Assembly (NCBI GenBank): GCA_009667805.1
Contig: CM019064.1
Coordinates: 272,285,662-272,349,661 of the forward strand
Origin: Leptobrachium leishanense
Taxonomy: Eukaryota > Chordata > Amphibia > Anura > Megophryidae
DNA length: 64,000 nt
Direction of reading: 5' to 3'
The translations under genes and the position numbers were made by a program. Shown one piece after another: positions 30,745 to 41,103 of this stretch. The notes under the pieces were generated by a model. It was not told the DNA's origin and made no database searches. It was given only the letters and a program-made list of their open reading frames with translations. Numbering within the stretch: the stretch's first letter is position 1; every line of letters begins with the position of its first letter.

Positions 30745-31374
30745 TGCCTTGTATCGTGCCAATTCTCCCTGGTTTCCCCAGACAAATTCTTCTTTTGGGA
30801 AATAGTATCGCCAGGCGAAGAACAGCAGATCTTGTTTCTCTTGCGTATCTCTTACTGCTGGTACAAAAAAGTTCATCACACTTTTCTTCATTCTTGGCAG
30901 TTTATTTTTGATAAGGGTCTCTTTGAGAAAGAACCTCACCAACGGGGCTTGGTATTCTTCTGCTCCCAACTCTCCCAAACTTAGCAGTATTCATGTGATC
31001 CTCAAGTTATTATGAGGGTTGGCTGTTAGGTTGTCAAAACGTGAGGCAAAATTTTCTGCCCGTTCAACTTCAGTTACTTCTGTATCTTCTCCATACTCCC
31101 CCATTAATTTTACGCCGAAGAATTTCAGCATCATTTTGTATGCTCTGCGGAGTCTTTGCTGAACTTCTGAGGTGTTAATCATGAGACGTGTTTCTTGGGG
31201 GGTCAGAGGGGTGGAGTAGAAATTTCGGCCTTGGGACCGTGTTGGAAACAGCCACTGGATATAATCATGGTTGGCCTCCAATAGTTCATAATCGTTGTGC
31301 CATTTGTGCAAAATAATTTCAATAATTTCGCCTTTTGGTTCAAATTTTCTCCAATTCATGTAGAATTCGTAATT
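30745..31374 (-). pseudogene. OGFr-like domain inserted in ERV pol between RNase H and integrase
   Basis: About 210 codons matching the conserved domain of opioid growth factor receptor. Blocks in order: NYEFY and HKWHNDYELLEANHDYIQWL (about 31300), FPTRSQGRNFYSTPLT, RRAYKMMLKFFGVKL, AENFASRFDNLTANPHNNLR (about 31000), ELGAEEYQAPLVRFFLKETL, FFAWRYYFPKEEFVW (about 30790). OGFr is a vertebrate nuclear-envelope-associated receptor for Met-enkephalin that restrains cell growth. Here the block has no introns and is in frame with integrase downstream. It carries one TGA (30991-30993) at a position consistent with CGA decay. The role in a virus is unknown; it could be a host-derived regulator released by protease or a spacer. 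Family match is from memory. Confidence 0.86.
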
Positions 31375-32549
31375 TGGCATGGGAGGTTGAGCTTCCTGCT
31401 TGCAGAGCAGGACCTTGGCTTGATCAGTTGTTAGCAATGGTTTTGCAGCCGCTTTTGCAGCCTGGTCAGTGCGCCTGTTGCCTTTCGGGATTTCACATGA
31501 CCTTTCTGGTGGCCACGACAGTGCATAATACTGACAGCACTTGGTTTCCATACAGCTTCTAGGAGGGCTGCGATTTCAGCTGCATACTTGATTTGTTGTC
31601 CTGAGGAAGTAAGCATGCCTCTTTCTTTGTAGAGTGCACCATGTGCATGGACAGTCATAAAGGCATATTTGGAGTCAGTATAGATATTTACTCTTTTGCC
31701 TTCGGAGATTTCCAGAGTCTTGGTTAGGGCTGTTATTTCAGCCAACTGTGCTGACATATGGCCTGGTAGAGAATTTGCTTCAATAATTTCTTCTGCTGAG
31801 ACAACTGCATAGCCGGAGACTTTCTTCCCATCATCCATGTAGCTGCTACCATCAGTAAATAACTGTAGATCGTATTTGTCTAGGGGTACGTCTTTCAAAT
31901 CTGGTCTGCTACTGAACACTTCTTCCATGACTTGGAGGCATTCGTGATCTGGATCATCTTCACAGTCAGGCAGTAAAGTAGCAGGGTTCAAGGTAGAGAT
32001 GAGGTCCAAATGAACCCATGGATTCTCACACATCATAGCTTGGTACTTCGTCATCCGGCTATTGCTGAACCAGTAGCTTCCTTTTACATCAAGCAGGGCT
32101 TTGACAGCATGTGGTACCTTGACATGAAGAACTTGTCCAAGGGTCAGCTTGTCTGCTTCTGCTATCAGCATTGCGGTGGCTGCCACAGCTTTCAGGCATG
32201 GGGGTAAGCCGCAGGCCACTGGGTCAAGTTGCTTAGATAGGTAGGCCACAGGCCTTGGCCATGAGCCAAAGTTCTGAATCAGCACTCCTGTAGCTGTTTG
32301 ATTGTGTTCATGCACGTACAGCTGGAAGGGCTTGCTGTGATCTGGCAGTCCCAGTGCTGGAGCTTCCATTAGTAGAGTCTTTAATTTCAGGAAAGCTGCT
32401 GTTTGCTCTTCTTCCCAGAGGAAGGGGTCATGCTCTCCCCCCTTGGTGGCTTGATGAAGGGGCTTAGCAATATCTGCGAAGTTGGGGATCCACAGGCGGC
32501 AGAAGCCTGCAGCTCCTAGGAATTCACGGACTTGTCTCCTTGTCTTTCG
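31375..32549 (-). pseudogene. pol: ERV pol, RT connection and RNase H
   Basis: After the TAA at 32550-32552 the frame stays open to about 31480, where it shifts into the frame used by OGFr-like and integrase parts. RNase H motifs are complete: LFTDGSS (about 31851), the AQLAEITAL Glu, NIYTDSKYAF, and HCRGHQKGH near the end. In the other frame GNRRTDQAAKAAAK closes RNase H. The connection domain has the KPFQLYVHEHNQTATGVLIQ text of gamma-like pol. Confidence 0.88.
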
Positions 32550-33430
32550 TTAGGGTATTTGGCATACTGCTTCTTTTCTCTCTGCCCCCAGTGCACGCTT
32601 GGTACCTGTTAATTGGAAACCTAGGTATTTTACACTTTGTTTGCATATTTGTGCTTTCTTTTTGGACACTCTGTAACCTGCTTGGCTTAGCAGATGCAGC
32701 AGGGCTTTTGTGGCGGAAAGACAGTCTTTTTCTGTGGGAGAAGCCAGTAATAAATCATCTACATACTGTAGTAAAACGACTTTGTCTGGCTGAGCATTGA
32801 AGGACAGGAGGTCCTGGCTGAGCGCGCATCCGAAAATCGTGGGCGAGTTTTTGAAACTTGAGGGAGGCGTGTCCAGGTCATCTGATGGCGCGCTCCCGTG
32901 GTGGATTCCTCCCACTGAAATGCAAAAAGGGGCTGGCTTGCTGGAGCCAGATGGATGCAAAATAAAGCGTCTTTTAAATCAAGCACCATGTAATATTTTG
33001 TATTGCCGGGAATTAATGCCAATAAATTGTATGGGTTGGGAACCACAGGGTGTAGAGTTACTGTGGCTTCATTGACGGCCTGTAAATCATGGACTGGGCG
33101 GTACTCTCGTGTTCCCTCTTTCTGTACTGGCAACAGTGGTGTGTTCCACGGTGACATGCAGAATTTCAGAATGCCGTGGTCTTTAAGTCTTTGCAAATGT
33201 GTCTGAATATTCTGCTTGGCTTTTTGTGGGATATGGTATTGTCTTAGAGCCACAGGCGTTGCACCAGGCTTTAAATCCACATACACTGGAGGAATATTTA
33301 CAGCTAGTCCGGGCGGGTTTTCCTCCACCCAGACTCCAGGAATTTCAAGGAGTAGTGTGTACGGGTCTGGGGCGGCCGGCAGGGTTGGTGCCGTGCGCCA
33401 TTCTTCTTCTCTTGGCATAATTACTGCAAT
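32550..33430 (-). pseudogene. pol: ERV pol, reverse transcriptase
   Basis: Motifs: SPWNTPLLPVQK, YRPVHDLQAVNEATVTLHPV, catalytic VLDLKDALF, and YVDDLLLAS (32754-32765) in the neighbouring frame. The frame change lies at about 32857, where one G is missing in the LPQG(F) motif. A TAA (32550-32552) follows. All three catalytic Asp are still readable. Confidence 0.9.
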
Positions 33431-33838
33431 TTTTACAGGTTGAGTATGCTGGCTGGCTGGGCTGTACTGCCGTGTAGAGCTGCCACTCTCAGGCAGGTCT
33501 AATCTAGCGTGACCCCTGGGAAGAAATGTAATTTGGGCTTGCAATTTGCAAAGGATATCCCGCCCCAGGAGTTGGATGGGACATTCGGGCATATACAAAA
33601 ATTCATGTTCTACATTATGCCCACCCACACTACATTTTCGTGAAGCAAGAAAGGGGTACTTAGCAGACACCCCCATTGCTCCCATAATATCAACCTCATT
33701 TCCCATTGGGGGTGCAATTTGCTGTGTTACAACAGAATATTCGGCACCGGTATCAACCATAAAAATTTCATCTTTATTTCCCACCCTCATAGTGACCGTG
33801 GGCTCGTGATTACCGAGCGGGATGGGCCCAGGTCCGTG
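33431..33838 (-). pseudogene. pol: ERV pol, protease
   Basis: Begins directly after the gag UGA. Active site is MVDTGAEYSVVTQQ, with the ILGRD-like flap/end motif IQLLGRDILCKLQ. Gamma-type, expressed as a gag-pol read-through product. This segment has no visible break. Confidence 0.88.
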
Positions 33839-33841
33839 TCA
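33839..33841 (-). promoter_or_regulatory. Gag terminator in frame with pol (UGA read-through site)
   Basis: The gag frame ends ...GQGTY-TGA and continues open in the same frame as HGPGPIPLGNHEP into protease. The stop context is TGA-C, the leakiest type. Gammaretroviruses use UAG at the same place, with a downstream pseudoknot. Confidence 0.8.
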
Positions 33842-34384
33842 ATATGTACCTTGCCCTTCAAATGACGTTCCCGCCAAACCAACAAACCCTGCACCGGCAC
33901 CATAATTTCTCTCATATCTGCCGTTTGTTACCTGACCATTGGAGACCTGGCCTTCCGCTTCCCCAGCCTCCCCCTGCACCCCAAATTTAGCCAAAAATGC
34001 AGGACAATCATTTTTCCAGTGACCTTTCTCCCCGGCACCATGAGCACTGATTGGGCCCCAGGGGTTCCCTAGGGGCTCCCCTACCTCTGCCTCCGTGACC
34101 CCTTGCTCTCCCTCTTTCCGGGGCATCCCTTCCCCTCCGTTACCCATGTAACCGATCACCCCGGTGTGTCCTCTTTGCTTCCTCATCTCCTCCCGCTTTT
34201 CTTCTAGATCCCGATTATGAAACACTTTATTAGCAATTTCTACCAATTCGCTAATACCTTTCCCTAGATACCGATCTATCCTCTGTATTTTGTTCCGTAT
34301 GTCTCTTTGTGACTGTCCCACAAAAGAAGAATTAATTAACCTCTGATTCTCCACCGCTTCAGGGTCAATACATCCGATATGCAT
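33839..34384 (-). pseudogene. gag: ERV gag, nucleocapsid region
   Basis: Contains a basic/acidic helical stretch (RDLEEKREEMRKQRG) and the second half of a CCHC zinc knuckle (GEKGHWKNDC, about 34010-34040). The first two Cys positions read Ala in this frame, while TGC-x-x-TGC is present one base out of phase just before (about 34045). A one-base indel inside the knuckle is therefore indicated. A further shift at about 34375 separates this part from capsid. Confidence 0.85.
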
Positions 34385-35020
34385 CTAGTAACCTTTCTAG
34401 AAATGCACTTGGGGTTTCTTTAGAATCTTGCACAATATCCGCTATTTTCCCCATGTTTGTGGGTTTCTTCCCTCCCGCTTTAACACCCATTATTACCGCT
34501 GTACAGTACGTCTGTAGGTGAGCAATGCCTTCAGCAGTATTGTATGGCCATTTGGGATCTGTTTTGGGGTAGTGTTCGTCTGCCCACGCTTCTGGTAGGG
34601 GCTTGGCATCTTCTACGGCTTGGGCAAGTAGAATTTTCCGCGAGCTACTATTTATTCGGGCTCTTTCCTCAGTTGTGAACATTGTCAGCATTAGTTGCTG
34701 ACAATCTGCCCATGTGGGTTTATGTGTAAGCATAACTGACTTTATCATACTGGCCACCGCTGCGGGATTAGTGGAGTACAGTGGTGTGTGTGTTTTCCAG
34801 TTAAATAAATCTGTTGTTGTGAATGGGACATATGTGTATTGTACTGGCCCAGGTGCTCCATTTTCCAGTAAGGGACCTGGCACCTCCCGTAGGGGCAGTT
34901 GCATTTTACTTTTGCCGGGGTTGTGCTGATATGGTTCTCGGGGTTTATATATATTGTTCGCTGCGCTAGTGGTGGCCCATGGATTTACATCTTTACTCTC
35001 ATCATCACTGTCCCCTGGGT
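34365..35020 (-). pseudogene. gag: ERV gag, capsid
   Basis: Capsid start is of the gamma type (QYTYVPFTTTDLFNWKTHTP), followed by the major homology-like and C-terminal segment ETPSAFLERLLDAYRMY. The frame begins before 34904: an acidic stretch (DSDDES) upstream belongs to it. It is separated from matrix by a shift at about 35020. Confidence 0.87.
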
Positions 35021-35656
35021 TACTAGTTTATATACGCTCCCATCGGGCATTTCAATCCTCCCTGGTGGGACCTCTCTGTCTCTTCCACCCGCAGCCCCCT
35101 CCTCTTCTTCCGCACTGCCAGGAGCTGGGGCGGAGGGAGCCGGCGGGGAAATAGCAGCTGCCTGCTCCCCCCTCCCCGCTCGCGCAACTGCGGCACTCAA
35201 AGCTTCTCTGGCTGCTCCATAACATGATGGATAGGGCGGGGGCAGGGAATCAATCTCCTCCAGTTGTTCTACCAACACCAGTTTCCATTTTTCATCATTA
35301 TCTTCTTTATTTGGGGGTACCTGCTTCTTGTTTTGTCCCGCCATCATTATAAAATGACTTTTATCTTTTACACAATACCTCCATATATCTATATACGGGT
35401 ACTGTTCAGGATGCCCGCATTTCCCAGTGACTTGGGAGTGCACTCTCTGTATTAACTCCGGGTCCATAGACCCCTGTTCTGGCCAATCTGGAACTAACTG
35501 TGGCCACACCATTGTACACAATAATTTTAACTTTTCTTTACTCAATTCCATTCCATAATCATGTGTTGCATACAACACTTCAAAATTCCGCACCATGTAC
35601 CCCAAGGGCGTCTCACCCTTCTTAACCTTCTTGGGTTTGGACGACCCATTACCCAT
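34985..35656 (-). pseudogene. gag: ERV gag, matrix and proline-rich region
   Basis: Starts MGNGSSKPKKVKKGETPLGY: Gly-2 for myristoylation and a basic patch for membrane binding. A Pro/Ala-rich region follows with PPPYP, a PPxY late-budding motif. The frame is open 23 codons further upstream to a Met, but the MGNGSS start is favoured by the myristoylation signal. It runs out of frame at about 35020 and stops at 34985. Confidence 0.87.
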
Positions 35657-36727
35657 TGTTACTCTCCCGGGCAGTAACTTTTTCACAATGCAGATATTAC
35701 TTTCAGCAAAAACACTTGAAATCAACGGTCTGGTACTTCAGTCAACAATTCATATATATCGTATTCGCTTCCTCCGTCAGTAGCCGATTGCAGTCGCCTG
35801 AACCGGAAACGTACTTTAGGAGTCCACTCTCAAGTTTGCTTTCTCGCAAGGCGAGTAGGCGCTCAATCACTCACAGCACTCTCAGCACCATTCACAGCAC
35901 ATACTTGTAGCAGATACATTCGGCACAAAACAATTCATAAACAATTCTACTCTCTCTACTAGCCGAGGGCACGCCGTCCCTCCTCTTGGCTCCTTATACC
36001 CAATTGATTGATCTCAACTCTTGTCTGCTTGTGACTATTTGCACCCCGTTCTATAACAACACTCCCGTCTGCAATTCCAATTTGCCTATGGGTAATCTTC
36101 CCACCCAGCACCACTACCACTGCAGCTACCGCTGGCCCCAATTGGCCCTCCTCACTACACGACGTACACACTAGCACTGACTTAGGGCTCTCAGCCCAGT
36201 CACAGAAATCCCTACTCCTTTCCTTGTCCACGTGCAGAAGCTCTATTTACAAACACTGACTATAACAATGCAACTCCACGTGGCTACCCTCTCCCTCACA
36301 TACAGAACTACCCTTTGGTTAACATCCGATCCCCCGGGTTCAGACACGCGCTAGCCACTCTGGCTCCTTTGCTTGTCCGTGCTGTCGGCGTCGGGTCTGG
36401 TATGTCAACGAAACCGTGGCCGCAGGTTTCCTTATCCAACTATGGTCGGACGTTCCCCTTATACCGGTATCTCTAATACACATACAAACATAGAAAACAC
36501 TTTACCTATCGCCGCGCTGCTCGCTGTTTCCTCAGACTCGGGGTGTCCCAGCTTCCCGGGCCGGGGGTCCGTTTGGGACGAGACAAGGTCCACTGAACAG
36601 GAAATCCTGCTTGGCGCCTGCAGATGTCAGCTCACCTTCAACGGACGCCCAACCAGCGGGATCACTCGCACCTGCAGTCAACCGCTACAGTGTCCAGCAG
36701 TCGTTGCCATGCCGGCAAGGGCCCGAT
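35657..36727 (-). other. ERV 5' leader (about 1.07 kb)
   Basis: Long leader between primer site and gag start, expected to hold the packaging signal and splice donor. A 90-codon minus-strand frame (35959-36231, MDKERSRDFCDWAESP...) is open within it. I recognise no product; it may be chance or an accessory gene. Confidence 0.6.
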
Positions 36728-36748
36728 ATCCCGGCTCACGAGCCCCCA
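36728..36748 (-). promoter_or_regulatory. Primer binding site, tRNA-Pro type with 3-base insertion
   Basis: Minus strand reads TGGGGGCTCGT then GAG then CCGGGAT. Without the GAG it equals the 18-base tRNA-Pro site of murine gammaretroviruses. It lies 5 bases from the LTR remnant. Confidence 0.8.
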
Positions 36749-36753
36749 AGAAA

Positions 36754-36770
36754 TGTAACCGGAATCCACT
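36754..36770 (-). repeat. 5' LTR remnant (17 bp)
   Basis: tgtaaccggaatccact is identical to the outer end of the 3' LTR (25911-25927). Sequence beyond 36770 is unrelated. Confidence 0.85.
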
Positions 36771-37500
36771 GAGATATACATGGTGCACATTACATTATTT
36801 ATTTACTTATTTGCAAAGTATTTTACCAGGAAGGATACATTGAGATGTCTCTCGTTTTCCAGTATGTCCATTAAACATGGGATAGACTGAAGTAGTCATA
36901 GAGGACCTGGGAAAAAATGGAACAATGATTGTCTGAAGTCGACATTGTGGACCTGGAGGGGTCCAGTACATGGGGAGTGACGGGGTGTATGTTGTTGCCA
37001 AGGGTGGGGGGCCTTCATGGATTCCCGCACCTGAGCCCTGAGGTTTCTAGTTACACCTCTGCCCTGCACGCTTACATTTTCGATGAAACAATACTTAATA
37101 ATGCATTACTCCATTCGCTGCACAATCGCTGCTGCTGTAGGAAATGAGAAGGTGAGGTAGTGCAGCATTATTATTCATTTTAATATTGATAAGTGAACAT
37201 AACACAAAATATATAGTGCTTACAAAATCATCCGAAAATTATTTATTCAGAACATAATAGTCTTTCCGACCAAGGAGGAATATACATTCAGTCCAATGTA
37301 CTGAGCAAAACAAATTCATAAAACCCAAGCTTTAGTATCAATGATCACCTAAACACAAATTGCTACAACTAAAGAATAAATAAACAAAAAAGGCTTGTAT
37401 ATGAGTTAAGTTGGTTGGCTGTGAGACCCCACCACCTTGATACTAAATACCGCTGCAGTTATACGTAATGTCAGTGCGTTTATGGATAAAATCACACTGA
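36771..37500. other. Intergenic; SINE fragment
   Basis: A SINE piece (gtattttaccaggaaggata near 36815) begins soon after the broken LTR. Nothing else is recognised up to 37500. Confidence 0.6.
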
Positions 37501-37505
37501 ACTTA

Positions 37506-37766
37506 GGCTAGGGTCAGACTAACGCATTTTTCGCGTCGTCCGTGAAAAAGTGCGTTTGAACGAATGGACGTATTTTTTCATGGAATACGCGATAGCGGTC
37601 ATACCATGCGCATTTTTGTCCATGATTTTGTACGGATCATCAATAAAACACTTTCGTGCGGCCGTACTTCGTATATTGCCCGTCATTGGCCGTCATTTGC
37701 TGCTACTACGGCTGTGATAAAGCGCGGCTGCACGCGCGTTCGCACTGCGTTCATCTGACCCTAGCC
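37506..37766. mobile_element. MITE with GGCTAGGGTCAGACTAACGCA ends
   Basis: 261 bp, starting ggctagggtcagactaacgc and ending tctgaccctagcc. Flanks are TTA and TAA. It is an internally shorter version of 58710-59137. Confidence 0.82.
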
Positions 37767-38251
37767 TAAATCCTTACCAGCTAATCCCCCGTACCAACTG
37801 CCCCTGCAGTGGAATATAGTATGAGCCACAGTGCGCTGCAGGAAAATAAATTGACCTAAGGATTTAGTCATCTCTAGATAGAGCCTGTAGACCAGGATCG
37901 AGAAGTCTGTGGACTCTTGTTTAATACAGGACTAACAAATGCAAGTTTGTGCATATTGTTATTCTTCCAGCTCTTACCAGTAAAATCAACTATTGTAGAC
38001 TTGTGAATGAATTACACGTTTCAGTTATATAATTTTTCCAGGTTCAGTGTTCTTTTTGCTGTTATTTTGACCTAATATTTATAAACTTCCACCAATCCAC
38101 TGCTTAGCAAATAATACCTACAATAGTTTGATTTTAGTGAAGAGCATGTTTTTGTATTACCCACTTTAATGAATATGTGTTTATTTACCTTAAAAACCAA
38201 TTGAATTTGCAGTTTTATTACACTAGTAACACAACTGGTATTGCTGGATTA

Positions 38252-38800
38252 ACATAGAAACATAGAAAAATGTCGGCAGATAAGAACCTTTCGGCCCATC
38301 TAGTCTGCCCAATTACATGGATACTTTACCTGGATTTATCTTTTGTTTAGGATAGCCTTATGCCTATCCCATGTCTGCTTAAATTCAATTACTATTTTGG
38401 CCTCTACCACTTCAACTGGAAGGCTGTTCCATGTATCCACCACCCTCTCAGTAAAATAATGCTTTCTGATGTTACTTTTAAACCTTTGCCCCACTAATCT
38501 AAGACTACGTCCTCTTGTTTTGCTACTTTGTTTCCTTTTAAATATACTCCCTTCCTCTACCTTGTGGATTCCCTTTACGTATTTAAATGTTTCTATCATA
38601 TCTCCTGTCTCGTCTTTTTTCCAAGCTGTACATGTTAAGATCATTAAGCCTTTCCTGGTAACTTTTCTCCTTCAAGCCGTACACCATTTTAGTAGCCCTT
38701 CTCTGAACTCTCTCTAAGATGTCTATATCCTTCTGGAGATACGGTCTCCAGTACTGCACACAGTACTCCAAGTGAGGTCTCACCAGTGCTCAAAACAGAG
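38252..38800 (-). mobile_element. CR1 LINE, 3' end
   Basis: Minus strand reads the end of a CR1-like reverse transcriptase in two overlapping frames: [12 protein letters not shown] and [20 protein letters not shown], then [20 protein letters not shown] and HYFTERVVDTWNSLPVEVVE. The CR1 3' UTR follows (atgggccgaaaggttcttat, ending catagaaacatag). It is 5' truncated with a frameshift. Its tail recurs at 51979. Confidence 0.88.
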
Positions 38801-39232
38801 CCTAGAATTAAAGGCTTTAAATGGTGTGTTGAGGTATAAAAGTAAGTATAGGACAAATTACAGGTGCTGTGCCATACTTTTTAGTTATATCCGCTAGACC
38901 TGCCCTGACTCGTAGAAATCTTTATTCATCTTACCGATTCAATAGCTTTTCTCTATAATTTTTTTTCTGTAACATCTACCTGTCAAGGTAATAGGGAGCA
39001 GCTAATAGAAAAATGCAGAGCGACACAATGGTTCCATATTATCATCTCTGTTACGAGGGAACTGCTTTGATTGCTGCTAACGCTTACTGGCAGTCTCATC
39101 ATTGGTAGCATCTCTTGGAGCCCATAGGACTCCAGGGATACCAGAGAGTTTCATGAGATCACATGTACAAAACTCACGGGGCTGTCAAAAGGAAACTTTT
39201 TGTTCCCTGTGTCATTCTTCTTTCATCTAGAG

Positions 39233-39841
39233 CAGTCCCGATCCTCAAGAACGCATAACAGACCAGATTTTAAAGATGATTTGGGGAAATGCAGTGTGAA
39301 TCCTGCAATCACTGAGCAGCAAATCATATCACCTGGGCTGTGCATCACATATCTGGCAAGCTTGGCCTGTTAGGGGTACCTATCTTGATCCTGGTAGTGA
39401 AGGGGTTATCTCGTGCTTCAAAAGGCACCATCCGGTGCCCAATATCGAGATATCTCGATTTGCTGAGCTGCAGCCCAAAAGCAAATTAAATTTGTTTGCT
39501 TTTGGGCTGCAGAAGGTGCCCTCAAAGTTTTAGCTCTGTGGGCATAATGCACAAAGAGCTAAAACTTTAAAATCGGCTGAAGAATGCTCTGAAATAATGG
39601 GCTTTTAGCAGCAGTCAGCAGCCGATGCAGGGGGGGGGGGAAATAGACCTGCAGCTTAAACCTCTGTAACTCAGTTTGGCAGTAGATGGCACCATCTACT
39701 GGCCAAATAGGTTACTACAGTAATAACTATAACTGTATAATTAATTTAAATGATTTTACAAAAAACACTGGTTTCTGACAATGGTTTTTTTGAAAATCAA
39801 TTGGTATTAAAGGGGTTAATGACCAGAGTCGGGAACCGCAG
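39233..39841. mobile_element. hAT-type MITE with a nested insertion
   Basis: Same family as 963-1146. Flanks are atctagag and gtctagag (7 of 8 alike). The right terminal part is displaced by about 420 bp of foreign sequence (about 39396-39815) bounded by aaggggtta on both sides. Confidence 0.75.
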
Positions 39842-40462
39842 GTCTAGAGTAAGCAGTGGATTGTGATGTCCTTTGCACCATGGGACCAGAGATGAGGAAA
39901 TATTTTTTTGAACTTTGTATTTTTCGTGTCAAGTGTATATGCAAATGCAAAGTCACTTAACACCAGAGGGATTATTCAGAAAGCACCCAACGATGAATTT
40001 CACCGTATGGTGCAATTTTGTGGCCGTTCATCTATTCACTAAGTTGCAAATTTGCCAAATACTGGCAAATTGACAGTGAAATACTGTGCAGATCAGTGAT
40101 CTTCAGCTTCAGTGATAGTGTCCCATAAAGAAGTAATGGTTAATCGATTCAGAGAACGCTGAACTGCACCGTTGTGTCAGGGAAATGCCCTGATTTTCAG
40201 TGATTCAGTTCGACAGGTTTAATAGGCGAATCCCATAGGATTCAATGTAAAAAAAAATATTGTTTTTATTTTTTTATTAAAACGTTTATTCTTTTCCTTT
40301 TCAGCAAATCTTTTATTTAATTTTTTGAAAACCTTTTCTATTTTTTAGACAAAATTTTTGATTCCCAATTTTTTTAACCCTTTTAGCTGCTGCGGGCGAG
40401 CCAGGGGCGGATCCAGAGACTAGTCTCGGGAGGGGCACTAACAGAAAATAAGGTGTTTTAGC

Positions 40463-41097
40463 AGAGAGCCCGACTCACGAGAATTTACAGAGGGCCCGGC
40501 TCACAGGAGCTTACAATCTAGAGGAGCAGAGGGCCCGGCTCATAGGAGCTTACAATCTAGAGGAGCAGAGGGTCCGGCTCACAGGAGCTTACAATCTAGA
40601 GGAGCAGAGGGTACGGCTCACAGGAGTTTACAATCTAGAGGAGCAGAGGGCCCGGCTCACAGGAGTTTACAATCTAGAGGAGCAGAGGGTCCGGCTCACA
40701 GGAGCTTACAATCCAGAGGAGCAGAGGGCCCGGCTCACAGGAGTTTACAATCTAGAAGAGCAGAGGGCCCTGCTCACAGGAGCTTACAATCTAGAGGAGC
40801 AGAGGGTCCGGCTCACAGGAGCTTACAATCTAGAGGAGCAGAGGGTCCGGCTCACAGGAGCTTACAATCTAGAGGAGCAGAGGGCCCGGCTCACAAGAGT
40901 TTACAATCTAGAGGAGCAGAGGGCCCGGCTCACAGGAGCTTACAATCTAGAAAAGCAGAGGGCACCCAGGAGCATACAATCTAGAGGAGCAGAGGGCACC
41001 CAGGAGTTTACAATCTAGAGGAGCAGAGGGCACCCAGGAGCTTACAATCTAGAGGAGCAGAGGGCACCCCGGATTTTACAATCTAGAGGAGCAGAGA
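40463..41097. repeat. Minisatellite, 39-bp then 34-bp units
   Basis: About 16 units of the type gaggagcagagggcccggct plus cacaggagcttacaatcta. From about 40950 the unit loses five bases (gagggcacccaggag). Units are highly uniform, suggesting recent expansion. Confidence 0.95.
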
Positions 41098-41103
41098 GCC
41101 CCC

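Larger units (their letters stand above)
25911..36770 (-). mobile_element. Gamma-like endogenous retrovirus, defective, with OGFr-like domain in pol
   Basis: Read on the minus strand: 17-bp 5' LTR remnant, proline-type primer binding site, about 1.1 kb leader, gag, in-frame UGA, pol (protease, reverse transcriptase, RNase H, OGFr-like block, integrase), env, and a complete 3' LTR. Class I/gamma-like features are a Gly-2 Gag (MGNGSS), the capsid end PSAFLERLLDAY, a single zinc knuckle, DTGA protease, YVDD reverse transcriptase, a GPY/F-type integrase C-terminus and an Env with CxxC in SU. Breaks: three shifts in gag, a one-base loss and a TAA in RT, a shift at the end of RNase H, TGA in the OGFr-like part, TAG in integrase, a 1.1 kb insertion in integrase, and TGA in env. 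No TSD can be checked because the 5' end is lost. Confidence 0.93.

Noticed and set aside
30372..30911. 179-codon plus-strand frame opposite ERV integrase
   Set aside because: Antisense shadow of the pol frame.
35657..35725. Upstream Met as a glycosylated-Gag start
   Set aside because: The extension is short and lacks a hydrophobic signal; the MGNGSS start with Gly-2 is better supported.
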